The translations under genes and the position numbers were made by a program. The notes under the pieces were generated by a model. It worked only from the letters and a program-made list of their open reading frames with translations. It ran no database searches and was not told where the DNA came from. DNA of 64,000 nucleotides. It comes from Allium sativum. Lineage: Eukaryota > Streptophyta > Magnoliopsida > Asparagales > Amaryllidaceae. The stretch spans positions 399,320,192 to 399,384,191 of the forward strand of contig CM060921.1 in assembly GCA_030737875.1 (NCBI GenBank). Direction: 5' to 3'. This document shows, piece after piece, positions 35,558 through 47,586 of this stretch. Within the stretch, counting starts at the first letter, position 1. The number at the start of each line of letters is the position of its first letter.

Positions 35558-36409
35558 TGTTGACGTCAAAAGTTGGCCACTAATGACGGCCAACCCCCAA
35601 TCGCGTGAGCAACACACGATATAAGATAAAAAATGCAAAAAGCAATAAGAAAAAAGGGAAGAGCACACACAGAATTTTTATAGTGGTTCGGCAAAGTCAG
35701 TGCCTACGTCCACTTTATATGTCATATATCTTTTTTGGATTACAAATACAATGCTTTTTCTAATTGAAGAAGAGAAAGAGAATGATGATGGAGAAGAGTA
35801 ATGGTGAAAAGCTTATGGAAGCTATCTTTGCCAAAGACAAACCGATCCCTTTCCTCTTTAGGTTTAGAGGTATTTATAGGTGAAAATAATGGCTTGGGCT
35901 GCTGCAATATTATCCGACCATTTCGGGAAAGCTCGGACACGTGGCTTCCGATGATTGGCCGGACTTTCGACTGCTGATGGGTTCAAATGTTCATAAATAG
36001 TGCCCTCAGATTCTGTGGCAGACGTGGCGTCCATTGGAAGGCATATCAAAAGTTGAGCTTTGTCCGGATATGGTTTGACCGTATCCATTGCCTCAAAAGT
36101 CGGGATATTCGGTGACTATAGGCGGTTTCCAAACTATTCCGAGATAATCGGCCAAGGAGAGATAATCGGTCAAGGCGAGATAATCGGTCAAGGCAAGATA
36201 ATCGGTCAAGGCGAGATATCTGGAAGGAAGATCTTCAGATTGAGAGTGCGACCCTTTGAAGGAGCGGGCCTTCTTCTGTTCGTGCAGGAGATAGGTCGAC
36301 TGGTGACTTAGGCGACCTTATTATCTTGTGGTGCTTTCTGTAGCACGGTTATTCGCGCTTTGGGCTTCGGTTCAGCCCGTTGGGACTCTTGCCAAAAAGA
36401 GGGCTAATA
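35558..36409 (-). repeat. 5' LTR of element G
   Basis: It pairs with 31717-32567. On minus it begins TATTAGCCC, a TG to TA change from the other copy, and ends GACGTCAACA. TATAAAT is at 35872-35878 on minus. Confidence 0.93.
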
Positions 36410-37260
36410 GGCTCTTACTTGCATAAAAATATGTGTCATACGGCCCCATTTGATTGTAGATTCCTATGCTGGTCCAACCATGGGGTGTATCAAGTCCCAG
36501 GGTGGCGGCCCGACACAATTCTAGAATGCATAGGTTATACTACTGGGCTCGGTGCCCTGTTTGTCTGCTCCAAAGTGTGTGCACGCCCGCACTCCATTAA
36601 AACCCACATTACTACACCAAACGCCGCCGCTTTTGACTGCTTACAATCAGCTCGGTAATCGTGCACCAACCTGCCTAGTTTCAGGGCACCATGATACCTA
36701 ATTAGGTTACTGCTGAAATGGGTCCCGGTTACTAGGGTTTTCTAGTCAAACATGTTAAGTGGTTATGTGTTTGTATTAACCTAACCCCACCCATCAGTTT
36801 AATTAACATGTTGAATTGGTTAAGTGTTTTAGTTAACTTAACCCTACCATCATGACTTGTCTGTCCTTAGCTTTAAATCAATTAAAGCACCAACCACTCA
36901 CATTAGACAGGTATTGTTACGGTTACTGGATGTGCCGGTCGGTTCCGGGCAGGTTTACACCGTAACTCAGTCAAACCTCGGGTCCTTATTGGGCTCAATG
37001 CCTTAACCTCCCACATTGGACAGGTATTGTTGTGATTACTGGATAGCCGGGCGGGTCCGGGAAGGTTTACATCACAACTCAATCCAACCTCGGGTTAAGC
37101 ATACCCGTATTTTCTAATTTTACATATTTGTTCTTTTATTCTTATATGTAAATTTGTTAACAATTAAATGTTATGGCCCACTTTCCAAATTCATTATTTT
37201 TAGGTATATAATTTATACCGCTTCATGCCATAAATTATCTGTGTGATTTTTCACCCATTT

Positions 37261-37380
37261 ATGTCAAGTTTCCTATAATTACCAATTTTTCCCAACGTTA
37301 CCCCGTCTAAATATTGTGCTATGTCAACTTTCCTATAATTACCAATTTTTCTCAACGTTACCCCGTCTAAATATTGTGCT
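37261..37380. repeat. 60-bp tandem duplication in F's 5' LTR
   Basis: 37261-37320 and 37321-37380 differ at about two bases. The 3' LTR has a single copy near 24518, so the duplication arose in or after the copy at this site. Confidence 0.88.
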
Positions 37381-38826
37381 AGCAATTTTAGCCTAATTTT
37401 CTGCTCGCACGATTTTTGACATATAATATTAGGCTAAAAACTTAGCCTAATTTACCGTACACAAAATTTGCATAAAGAAATCCATAATGATAAACATGAC
37501 ATAAGTGTAAACTTGGCATTTTTGGCATAGTCAATATGAACACAATAGGGGTGAACTTGCAAAATAGTCATCAAGAATGTCATGGGTGTGAACTTGCAAC
37601 GTAGACTAAGCCACATACATATATGTGAATTTGCATCATAGACATATATGTGAATTTGCAACATAGACTAAATCAACTAACATATATGTGAATTTACAAC
37701 ACAGATTAAATCATCTTACATATATGTGAACTTGCAAATCAATCACAAACATAAGAATAAGTGTGAACTTGAATTATGGCATAGGTTTAACATGTACACA
37801 TAAACATGTAGAACTAACATTTGGTCACATATGTGATAGGATTTTACAACCTAAAACTTGCATAACATGATAAACTACACAACTTGTCATAACAGGTTAT
37901 ACTCCACTTTCATATACATATGAATAGACTTATCCATTAATTCCCAATTCAACATGATAACAAAATAGAACCACAGACATAGATCAATATCATTCAATTC
38001 CACATATAACATAATAAACATCGTTCTATTTTCAATTTATTTCCAAGGCATGACATTGATTCGCATCCCAAAACATAACTAAACTTGAACGATGAACTTG
38101 AATTCTGGTTTCTGAGTTCTGAATTTGCAATGCTTTCCTTTGGGTTGATAAACGTTGTTTGAATCTTGTTTTTACTTTAGTTTTGCTCGTCTCTAAGCTT
38201 TCTCTAACTGACGGCTACTCTTAGTTTCTTCCCGGTAGCATGGCGGCTCTAGTTCTATTTTATTTGTGTGAATTTAGGTTGAGTGTTGGGTTATATTTAT
38301 AGAATTTCAGATTGATTTGAGCCATCAGATGATCATAGAATGAATCCAGACCATACACAACAAGAGGAGCCAATCAGAAAGTGATATATCAGCCCTAGTG
38401 ACACACTAGAGCTCAGAAATTCAACCAGAACCCGACCAGGCCAGCCAGGGCCTGACCAGGTCGACCCCCTGGTCGACCTTGATACCCAGGTCGACCCCCT
38501 AGTCGACCTGGTTCCTGGGCGGGAATTTTCCCGCCCAGCCCAGTTTGGGTCTAGTTTTTGAATTTTGAACTGGATTTGAACTGTTTGAATTTTAATTTGA
38601 ATTCTGAAACTTTGGACGGTCATAACTCCTTCATACGGAGTCCGATTTACACCAACTCGGACTCTATCTCAAACAGAATTCCGAGACGAACGCAATGGCA
38701 TAACACGTTTCCCCAAATTCTTTCAATTTGAATTAAGTATACTTTAATTTGTTTATTTAAAGTTATCTAAAAAAATTCGGGGTGTTACAATAAACCTATC
38801 CTAGCATGTGGAAAGACTAAATCGAA

Positions 38827-41800
38827 ATGAAAACCTTACCAGGCAAAGAGTTCTGGATACGTCTCCTTAATGCTCTCTTTTGTCTCCTAAGTACAGTCAT
38901 TCTCATCCTGGCCCCACTGAACCTTGTCGAGATTCACCGCTTTCCTTTGAAGTTTCTTCATATCTGATCGACAATACGAATCGGCCTGCAGTTCCCACCT
39001 CGGGTTCAACTTCGATATCATCCAACTGATCAGGTGAAATAGCAACATCGGGGTCTTTCACGAATTTCTTTAACTGGGAAACATGAAATACGTTATGAAT
39101 TCCCGCCATCTTGTTCGGCAACTCAACTTTATATGCCAAATTCCCAACTTGCTTGAGAACTGGGAATGGACCAACAAATCTTAGTGCTAACTTGCCTTTC
39201 TTACCAAATCGAATCACGCTCTTTAGAGGAGAAATCTTGACAACTGCCAAGTCGCCAATGGAAAATTTTAACTCTCTTCGTCTCTTATCAGCATAACTCT
39301 TCTGCCTATCTTGGGCTTCCTTCATTCACTGTTGGATAACCTTGATCTTATCTGTGGTTTCTCTTATCACCTCTGGCCCAAGTACAAATTTCTCACCGGT
39401 TTCTAACCAACATAATGGTGAGTTGCATGGTCTTCCGTACAAAGCTTCATATGGATCCATACTAATACTGGACTGATAACTATTATTATATGCGAACTCT
39501 ACTAGATGCAAATGGTTATCCCATGATCCAGCAAAATCCAATACACAAGCTCTTAAGAGATCTTCCAATATATGGTTCACCCTCTCCGTCTGACTGTCGG
39601 TTTGAAGATGGTACGCGGTACTGAGTTGTAGTTCTGATCCTTATGCCTCTTGTAAGCTCTTCCAAAATCCACTAGTAAACAACGGATCTTGGTCACTTAC
39701 AATGCTTTTGGGTACTCCATGAAATCTCACTACCCACTTCATATACAGTTCGGCTAACTTAGCTGTTGTTCTATTCGACCTGACGGGTATAAACCTTGCA
39801 CTCTTGGTCAATCGGTCCACAATCACCCAAATGCTATCATGGCCTGATCTAGTCCTTGGAAACCCATCAATGAAATCCATTGAGACTTGTTCCCATTTCC
39901 ATTCTGGAATTTCTAATGGTTGCAACAAACCACTAGGCTTCTTTTGCTTAGCTTTAACTAGATGGCAGTTCATGCACTTGGATATAAACTTCCCAACATC
40001 TCTTTTCATCCCTTCCCAGTAGTAGGTCTGCTTCATGTCTCAATAAATTTTGTTACCACTGGGATGTATGGTTAGTTTTGAGTGATGACATTCTCTAAGC
40101 ACTTCATCTCTCAATCCATTGACATTGGGCACAACTAGTATTCCATTCTTTCTAAGTCATCCATCCCGATCAAGCTCATACTTGTCCATCTCCTTATCGA
40201 TACCCATATCTAACTTGGAGATGATTTACAGTAAGTTAGGATCGTCCCTCTGACTGGAACCAATCCGCTCAATTGAAGTGGGTATGATTGTCAAACTTGC
40301 TAATACTTCTGGATCCAATTCTCACTGTGGTCTGAAATCATACACAGCGATGTACTCTAGTTGCTTCCATTCCAGAAACATAGCCCCTAAACTAGCATGT
40401 CTTGTACTCAATGGATCAGCTACTGCATTGCCCTTTCCAGGTTTTTACGCGAAATCGAAATCATAGGAAGCCATGAATTCTAACCATCTCTGCTGTCGGA
40501 GATTTAGATCCTTCTACGAGAAAAGGTACTTTAACTATTTATGATCAGTAAACAACTCGAATTTTTCACCCAAGAGATAATTTCTCTACATATTCAATGT
40601 GAACACGGTCAGTGCTAATTCCAAATCGTAGGTAGGGTATCTTTTCTCATGCGGTTTCAGTTGCTGACTTGCATAAGATACGCCCTACCTCCTTGCATCA
40701 ATACAACACCTAGTCCGGTACCACATGCATATGTGTATACTGTCATCTCTTCATTCCCTTTAGGAATGACTAACACTGGTGCACGCGTCAACTTTTCCTT
40801 TGGACTCTTGAATGCATTTTCACACCTTCCTTCCCAGACGAAAGATTGATTCTTCCTGGTTAACTGAGTTAACGGTGTCGCTATCTTGGAGAAGTCCTGG
40901 ATAAACTTACGATAATATCCAGCAAATCCCAAGAAACTTCTTACGTTTGTTGCATTCTTGGGCGTAGACCAATCTTGTACCATAGCCACCTTCGCAGGGT
41001 CCACGGCAATACCATTCTCCGAAACAACATGGCCCAAGAATCTCACTTCCCTCCTCTAGAGAATGACACTTAGAAAACATGGCTTTCAATTGGTGTTTTC
41101 TTAACACCTCCATCACTACTCTCAAATGTTCCTTGTGTTCTTCCTCTGTCCTCGAGTGAACCAAGATATCGTCTACGAACACAAGAACAAACTTTACAAT
41201 TGATCCCTGAATACCCTATTCCTAAGATCCACAAAATATGTAGGTGCATTGGTCAACCCAAATGGCATGACCAACCACTCATAGAATCCAGACGGCGTCC
41301 GAAATGCCGTTTTAGCTATACTCTCAGCTTCCACCCTAAGCTGATGAAAACCTGTTGCGAGGTCCAACTGGGATAACACTCTCGCGTCACTCAACTGATC
41401 AAACAAATCATCTATCCGCGGAAGAGGATACTTATTCTTTCTCGTCACCTTATTCAACTCGCGGTAGTCCACACACAATCGAAGGGAACCATATGCCTTG
41501 GTAGCATACACAACTGGTGCTCCCCACTCGGAGACACTTCTTCTGATAAATCCCTTCTTCAAAAGATCACTTACTTGCACCCTAGCTCTCTCTGCTCCCT
41601 TGGTGCCATACGATGAAGTGGCATCACTATAGGTCTGGCATATTTTACTAAATCAATATGGAACTCAATCTCTTGGTGTGGTGGTAGTCCGGTCACTTCC
41701 TCGAAGATGTCCGGATACTGGCCAACAACGGGAATTCCTGCTAACTCGTCCTGCAGGATGTCAAGGGAATTTAGAAAACTAGCCATCACCTCATCACTAG

Positions 41801-43202
41801 GTAGGCCACCAAACACTACCCTCCGCCCATTATCCACCTTAATAGTCACCGAAAATCCTTCACAATCTACTACCACCCCGTACCTTTGGAAACAATTGAC
41901 TCCCATAATAATGCCAAACCCAGTAAAGCCCAAAACAAAGCAATCACAAGCAAACATACATCCATAACTCGATAAGACCAAATTTCTACAAACCATACTA
42001 AAGCTAGTCGAACCACAAATCGAGTTCATCACCATCAAAGGTCTATCGACTATCTCGGGTTCCAATCCCAACCTATCTACCAGGTCACTATATTTGAAGG
42101 AACGGGAAGCCCCCGTATGAAACAATACTCGAACAGGAACATCATAAAAAGAAATCATATCTTGAATAACGACATTCTTTCCTTTATCCGCCGCAGTTGG
42201 GGCATTCGACGAAGAAGGAACAACATTAAGAGCATATGCTTTCACAATCTGCTTCTCTTTAGGGGGTTGCGGACATTTATCCTTGTGATGTCCCACTTGG
42301 CCGCAGTTGAATTACTTTCTGTCCGCTGGCTTTGCTCGACTTCTTTAGCATAATGGCCCTTCTTGCTACAGCTACAGCTAAAGCACTCTACCTCTTTCTT
42401 GTCTTTCTTTTTCTGACCATCCTTCGTCTGACTCTGCTTCCTTTTATTTTAAGAATTATTCTTGCCTGCGGCTTTGGCCCCTCTGCAAATGCAACAGAGA
42501 CTTTAGCCTTGGGCTTAGGATAGGGCTCTCTGACCTCAATGCTTTCCCAACAATCAATTCAAAAGCCTCATCAACATGGTTTATGAGCCTTTCTCCCAAA
42601 TACTGATCTAAACCAGTTATGAACTTCTCATTCTTCTTCTCGGGAGTGTGAATAAGGGATAATCCATACTTTGATAAAGTATCAAACTCAACAATATATT
42701 CAGGGACTGCCCTACCATTCTGCTTAAGCTCCAAGAACTTCCTAAACAATTCTGATTTCTGAGCAGCTGGGATAAACTTATCACTGAATCGAGCCTTAAA
42801 CTGATCCCAAGTAACTTGATCCTTAGGGGTAGCTGCCTTAATAGCATTCCACTAATTCATAGCCCATCCTTGCAGCTGACGGGATGCTAGCTTCCTTTTC
42901 ATCGCATCCTCGATACCCAAGTCTGCGAAGATACACTCACAGCTATCCAACCAATCCTGAACTTCTGTATCCGATTTCGTTCCGTGGAACGGCTTCCCAC
43001 CAAGACTAGTGTAGTCCTCACAAAGCTTGGCGAAATCGGCCCTAGGCGCCTGCACCGCTGCACCACCACCATTTGCAGCATTAGGAGCTGTCCTCTAAAC
43101 ATCCCTAAGCATCTCTCTCATGAAGTCAGTGAACATCGTCCTCATATCAAGTGCATTCCCATTATTAGCTCCTTTACCAGTACCCCTCGTATGTCGGCTC
43201 AT
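38827..43202 (-). pseudogene. gag-pol: Gag-pol pseudogene of element E
   Basis: From ATG 43202: gag N-terminus (MSRHTRGTGKGANNG), capsid (LCEDYTSLGGKPFHG; ELKQNGRAVPEYIVEF), and degenerate zinc knuckles ending GHHKDKC near 42290. Protease reads FHTGASRSF where the catalytic Asp is expected, so Asp is replaced by His, and MGVNCF replaces the usual GMDWL. Reverse transcriptase (41580-40907) has [32 protein letters not shown] and FVDDILVHS. RNase H shows VYTYACGTG, again missing the Asp. Integrase keeps its three acidic sites (MDFIDGF, SDQDPLF, TDSQTERVN) across frame changes. The chromodomain (NLDKVQWGQDENDCT, then TAG, then ETKESIKETYPELFAW) ends at 38827. Numerous stops and shifts exclude activity. 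Confidence 0.92.
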
Positions 43203-43396
43203 CGTTCAATTTGTAAGGAGAAAATGATTAACCATCCATTTAGTGGTGTCAGTGCAGTGCGACTTCACCCTTAAATATACTAATAGTATATATATATATA
43301 TATAACTTTTAAAAACCAAACTATCACAAATACATGCTCTCATATATGTATTCTATATCTCCTTGGTGTCTTTCCCTAGGTTTACTATGCAACCAA
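43203..43396 (-). other. 5' internal leader of E
   Basis: This stretch lies between the primer site and gag and holds a short (TA)n tract near 43289. No gene. Confidence 0.6.
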
Positions 43397-43410
43397 GAGC
43401 TCTGATACCA
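43397..43410 (-). other. Primer binding site of E (initiator Met tRNA)
   Basis: TGGTATCAGAGCTC on minus, two bases inside the 5' LTR end. Confidence 0.92.
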
Positions 43411-43412
43411 AG

Positions 43413-43747
43413 CGTGACGGCCCGCCCCGCACCAGCTGACATTTCCAATGAAAGTGCACTGTGCCGATGTCCAATCAGCACGGGACGGTCACCAAAGAAA
43501 GGAAAAGAAACTAATAAGGAACACGTAGAATGTCTCACAGTGCATGGAATAAAATATAATAATAACATACTTGACATAAAACAGGCGAGACAGTGCATAA
43601 AATAAAAACTAAACCATAATCATCATGGCAGCGAAAATTCAAGATACAGTTTATTACATCTCCAACATACTGTCTTTAAAGCAAAGAAAAAGGTACACTA
43701 CCAAGGCCCAAAGTAGTGACCAGCAACGACACAGGGAGAATATCTAT

Positions 43748-43787
<40 letters not shown>

Positions 43788-45925
43788 TACGTGGAAGCCT
43801 CCTGCTTGTCTCCGGTACAGCTACTCGTGCATACCACCTCACCTGTCTCTAGTCTGCCCGTTTAAGAGCACCCAGAGTAATAAGAAGAGACATAAAACTC
43901 TGGATAAGACAAAAGTCTGGTATGAGCGATAAGTAACAAAACAGAACGATAACAGGTATACATAACCATACCTGAACCTGGACCAGCAACCAAAGAGTTA
44001 GCACACAAGAAGTACACCACTCTAAGGTAACACTAATATAAGGTGTCAAGATAACGAGGGGGGAGGGGAGGGATGTGCATGTCATAGTGATATAAAACAA
44101 TCAATCATAGCAAACATCCTCACTTCTCTCACTCGGTGCGTAAAGCATACGATACCCACTGCTTTGATCACCTAAATCCTTGCTATGATCACTCTGCCCG
44201 ATGGATTCATGACGACTCCACTGCACTGATCCATAGCCACTAGTCCTTGTTATGTCCACTCTGCCCCATGAAGTCGTGACGACTTCACTGCACTGGCTCA
44301 TAGGCATGCTGCGATCACTCTGCCCCATGGAGTAATAACTACCCCACTGCACTGATCCATAGCCTAACTTTCGTCTCTCGTTGTTGAATCAAAGCTATGG
44401 ACGTCGACAACTCATTAGCACACGTCCCGCAGCCCAATCATGAAGTTGACTCGTTGGTTCCCAACTGGATCCTGAGTTCTACTTCCTATTTAGACTACCT
44501 TTGCATCTCGGGTTTTGGTCTTCTCCGGATCAGTTAAGTCTTCCTTCTTATCCTTGGTTCGGTTCGTTCATGTTCACCCATCGGGTCGGTTCGTGATACC
44601 CCGCTTAGTTCAGGTCGTGACTCCAGGCTTCGTAGCTCCACCAGTTTGGTCTTCCCCTTCAAGCTTCGGGTCGTGACTTTCTCCCTCAGGCGGCTCGTGG
44701 CACACTCTAGGAGAGCTGGTCGGTTCAGAGCTTCTAGTTCATGGTCCACCAAGTGGTTCGGGACGTGCCACAATGCCAAGATCGAGTTACTTCACAACAG
44801 TCGGTCTGGAGCCTTCAGATGCGGTTCATGATTCGGGTAGGCGAGCGGTTCAGTTTCCATGTCACAAACAGGTCGGTTCGTAGGGGTGATCCGATCCGGT
44901 TCCTGCACAACTTTCCTGCAACTTCTAGCGACTGTTTTTACGCTACATGACGACGTTTTCGACCATTCTATCTGTTCTAAACAACCATAAAACATGCCAA
45001 ACAGTCATAGCAGCATATAACATCAACCATAAACACCAAACGATAAATAGCTATGTCAAAATAGATCAAGCATACTCAAAACCCATATTTTCCCCTTAAT
45101 CATGCTTAACCACAACTAGTGATAGGATTAGCAAAACATATCCAAATTAACCCAAATTTCTAACAGAGGCTTAAAATAGTATTTAAGAATTTCTAAACAT
45201 TTTTCCAATTTTTTCTAAGTTATAATTTTTCTAATTAACACTAATCACCCCTACTTAACCATAATTAGTGAAAAAACAATGCAAATCACTTACCTTTGCC
45301 ACAAATTAAGATATAAGATCTGAACTCTACTATTTGGGTCGAATTCCTAACCAGCACACAACTCCAACTTTGATTTGGTGTTTATTTGCCTTGATTTGAT
45401 GTTGATTAGCTTAATCCTTGATTAGAGAGCGACTTGGGATGAAATTAGTAGGTGGAGGCCATTGTTAGGGTTTCTAAGAGGTAAATGGCGGCTAGAAAAC
45501 TGAAATAGAATGAAAACCTAACTCATTTCAGCCTCCCCATAACCCTAATCCCAAAATGGGTTATGGGCCCATTTGCTAATTACCCTAATCAGCCCACTTA
45601 AGCCGTTTTTCACCTTCTAAACCTTGTTTCAGCCATATCTCCGAAACGATGAATCCGTTTGGCTAATGTGACCACTCTGCGGAGTTATAAACCATCATCC
45701 AAATCCAATGGAAGTGGTTTTAGGTCAAAAGTCCTTACCCATCAAAATTTATGGCCGAAACTAGATCAGCTAGGGGTAAAATTGTCATTTAAAAATCGGC
45801 AAAAATCATGAACATGGGAAATGACTCCAATAGTCATCCCCCAAAGTTACACGACTATACAACCTCATATGAAAAAGAAATAAATATTCTATGATCCTTC
45901 GATACGTAGAATGCGGGTCGTTACA
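43413..45925 (-). repeat. 5' LTR of element E
   Basis: It pairs with 20406-22895. On minus it starts TGTAACGACCCG and ends CCGTCACG (one base changed from CACA). It carries an expanded (TA)n run at about 43751-43785, which is only a few units long in the 3' LTR. Confidence 0.92.
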
Positions 45926-47404
45926 AGTCCTCTCACCTACTTAAATAGGTCTGGGTACTCACACACAATGGGTGCAGAATCAATGTCAACGACAAAAGAA
46001 TCTAGGGAGTACAGAAAAGTTAGCATGATTGACCCCCATGGGTCGCAAGAAATCTCGATGGTCCTACTACTACTAATCGTCAATCGAATGACCCACCTCT
46101 CGAAGTCAAAAATAGTCTATATATGGCTAAACAATCCATCTCCAAGATCGTACTACCTAGAGAATCCTAATACATAGGCGTCATAGTCAAACTCAACACC
46201 TAAAACAAAACTTTCAAACCTCTACAAACCATAGACAATTGCGTTGAAACACCTATGGGTATTAAATATCTATGGGATCAGTGACAAGTGAGATATCTAT
46301 GCGCAGACAATCGATCAATATGCTATATTAAATGAATGAGATGCTTCATAATAAAAAAGAGTGCGAATGGGAAAGTTGTAAATAGAAATCACACCTTCTA
46401 CGACCACTTTCTTACCTTGATCAAGACCACCACTAGTTGAAGCTGCCTCTAAAACATGAACCTAAACTGTAGATGTACCAACTGCCTGTCATGTCTTTTG
46501 TTGACATGCCTTGCTAAGATGCCTAATCTGCTCACAACTGAAGCACTTTCTTATCAAAATGATACTTGTACAATCTTTGATGAAATATCCCATTATCCCG
46601 CTACCGAGGCACTTAATCTATGTCTTATTCTGTCCTTCTAGAGATCCACTAACTTGTTTTTGCCTTTCTTGTTTTCCCACCATTTCTTCTTTGAGGTAAT
46701 AGACCTAGAAACTCCTCCCTTAGCATCTTTAACCTCTTCCTTTCTATCCTTTTGCATCAAAGAATTCTCCACTAATGCCTCAAAAGTAGCTCCCATAAGA
46801 ATATGAGTCCTAGCTAACCCTTGGGGAGGTTGACTCATTCCTCTTGCAAATCTGACAGCTTTCTTATTAGGTGTATTGACCAAGTCCATCCTGAACCTTG
46901 ATAGCTCATTGAACAGATTGATGTAATCCTTGATAAAGTTATCTTTGCTTCAGTCCAAGAAACCACTATAACTACATACCCTCTTCTACTTGCGATAGAA
47001 ATTTTCTCTCAAACCTGTCTCGAGATCTATTCAAATCCAAGTCTCTACCCTCAGCCTCAACAATCCCCACTGGTACAATGCTTCCTTTTTCAATTGCCAT
47101 GAAGCCAACTGAACACTTTGGGGATCCCTAAGCCGTAGATATCCAAAAACATGCTATGTATTCCTAATCCGAGTATGGGCTTCCAAAAGAGTCTCAATGA
47201 TTGAGAAAGCCTTTCTACCTAAATTCGTTAAATCATTGCAAAGCTTAGAGGAGTCAATGACTACTGGTGGATTAGGAGGAACCACTACAGCAGCTGCAGG
47301 AACTTATGCAGGTTCTTGTCTGTCAGTTGATGCCGCAACTTCTAAATATCTACAAAACCAACCTGGAATCGGGACACACTTAGGCAGATTGGGGCCTCTG
47401 ACAT
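45926..47404 (-). pseudogene. gag-pol: Gag and protease remnant of element D
   Basis: Beginning near ATG 47404, the translation (with frame changes) parallels F's gag: IPGWFCRYLE at 47350, a PPNPPVVIDSSKLCNDL segment at 47260, then VNTPNKKAVRFARGMSQ and LARTHILMGATFEALVE at 46889-46750. A zinc knuckle CFSCEQIRHLSKAC lies near 46520. A protease relic reads IRTLFYYEASHSFN near 46340, with the catalytic Asp lost. The block ends with VCEYPDLFK at 45950, where E is inserted. Many stops make it a fossil. Confidence 0.78.
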
Positions 47405-47571
47405 GCTGCGTAAAAGAGAGAAGATAGAAAATATAGAATTTGATAGAGCCAAAGGAAGGTTGTAACTGACTTTAGGGTATCCTTTTATTTTCTAAAACAA
47501 CTTTGTTGAAAAAATATGTTTATGTTTGAAAAGTATTTTCTTTTAATTTTTTTACTAATCCTATAACCTTA

Positions 47572-47586
47572 GGCTCTCACACTAAA
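47572..47586 (-). other. Degenerate primer binding site of D
   Basis: TTTAGTGTGAGAGCC on minus follows the LTR end and resembles TTGGTATCAGAGC with several changes. Confidence 0.6.

Larger units (their letters stand above)
31717..36409 (-). mobile_element. Element G: gag-only LTR retrotransposon (TR-GAG type)
   Basis: Two LTRs of 851 and 852 bp flank 2990 bp of internal sequence. GGCTC on both sides (31712-31716 and 36410-36414) is a perfect target duplication. A primer site and a purine tract set the minus strand. The only gene is gag; no protease, polymerase or integrase motif exists anywhere inside. This matches the described class of plant terminal-repeat elements with a gag domain, which rely on enzymes from an autonomous partner. 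The LTRs differ at about 5 of 190 compared bases. Confidence 0.93.
23012..38789 (-). mobile_element. Element F: chromovirus (probably Del/Tekay-type) nested in E
   Basis: It has LTRs at 23012-25975 and 31070-38789 (the latter enlarged by G), a primer site, a full gag-pol and a purine tract on minus. The flanks ACAAA (23007-23011) and ATAAA (38790-38794) are the target duplication with one C/T difference. F landed about 40 bases behind the stop of E's pol. The LTRs differ at about 3 in 120 compared bases. The lineage call rests on long LTRs, a Met-tRNA primer and a C-terminal chromodomain. Confidence 0.9.
31070..38789 (-). repeat. 5' LTR of element F, split by element G
   Basis: The sequences outside G (31070-31716 and 36410-38789) align with the 3' LTR without a gap apart from the GGCTC duplication. 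On minus it starts TGTAACACCCCG and ends GTGGGGTGTTTCA. Net length is about 3.02 kb, slightly longer than the 3' LTR partly because of a 60-bp duplication at 37261-37380. Confidence 0.9.
20406..45925 (-). mobile_element. Element E: full-length chromovirus, host of F
   Basis: Both LTRs, the primer site, gag, protease, reverse transcriptase, RNase H, integrase, a chromodomain and the purine tract are present on the minus strand. AGTCC flanks it at 20401-20405 and 45926-45930, and D's reading frame rejoins exactly when one copy is counted. F occupies 23012-38789, so E's own length is about 9.7 kb. Its LTR ends differ at roughly one base in ten in the first 130 bases compared, so it is clearly older than F, G or A. 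Confidence 0.9.

Noticed and set aside
31717..36409. DNA transposon or composite element for G
   Set aside because: Five-base target duplication, TG...CA-type LTRs, primer site, purine tract and gag all identify an LTR retrotransposon.
20406..45925. Endogenous plant pararetrovirus
   Set aside because: There are true LTRs and an integrase with chromodomain, and no movement protein or circular-genome arrangement.
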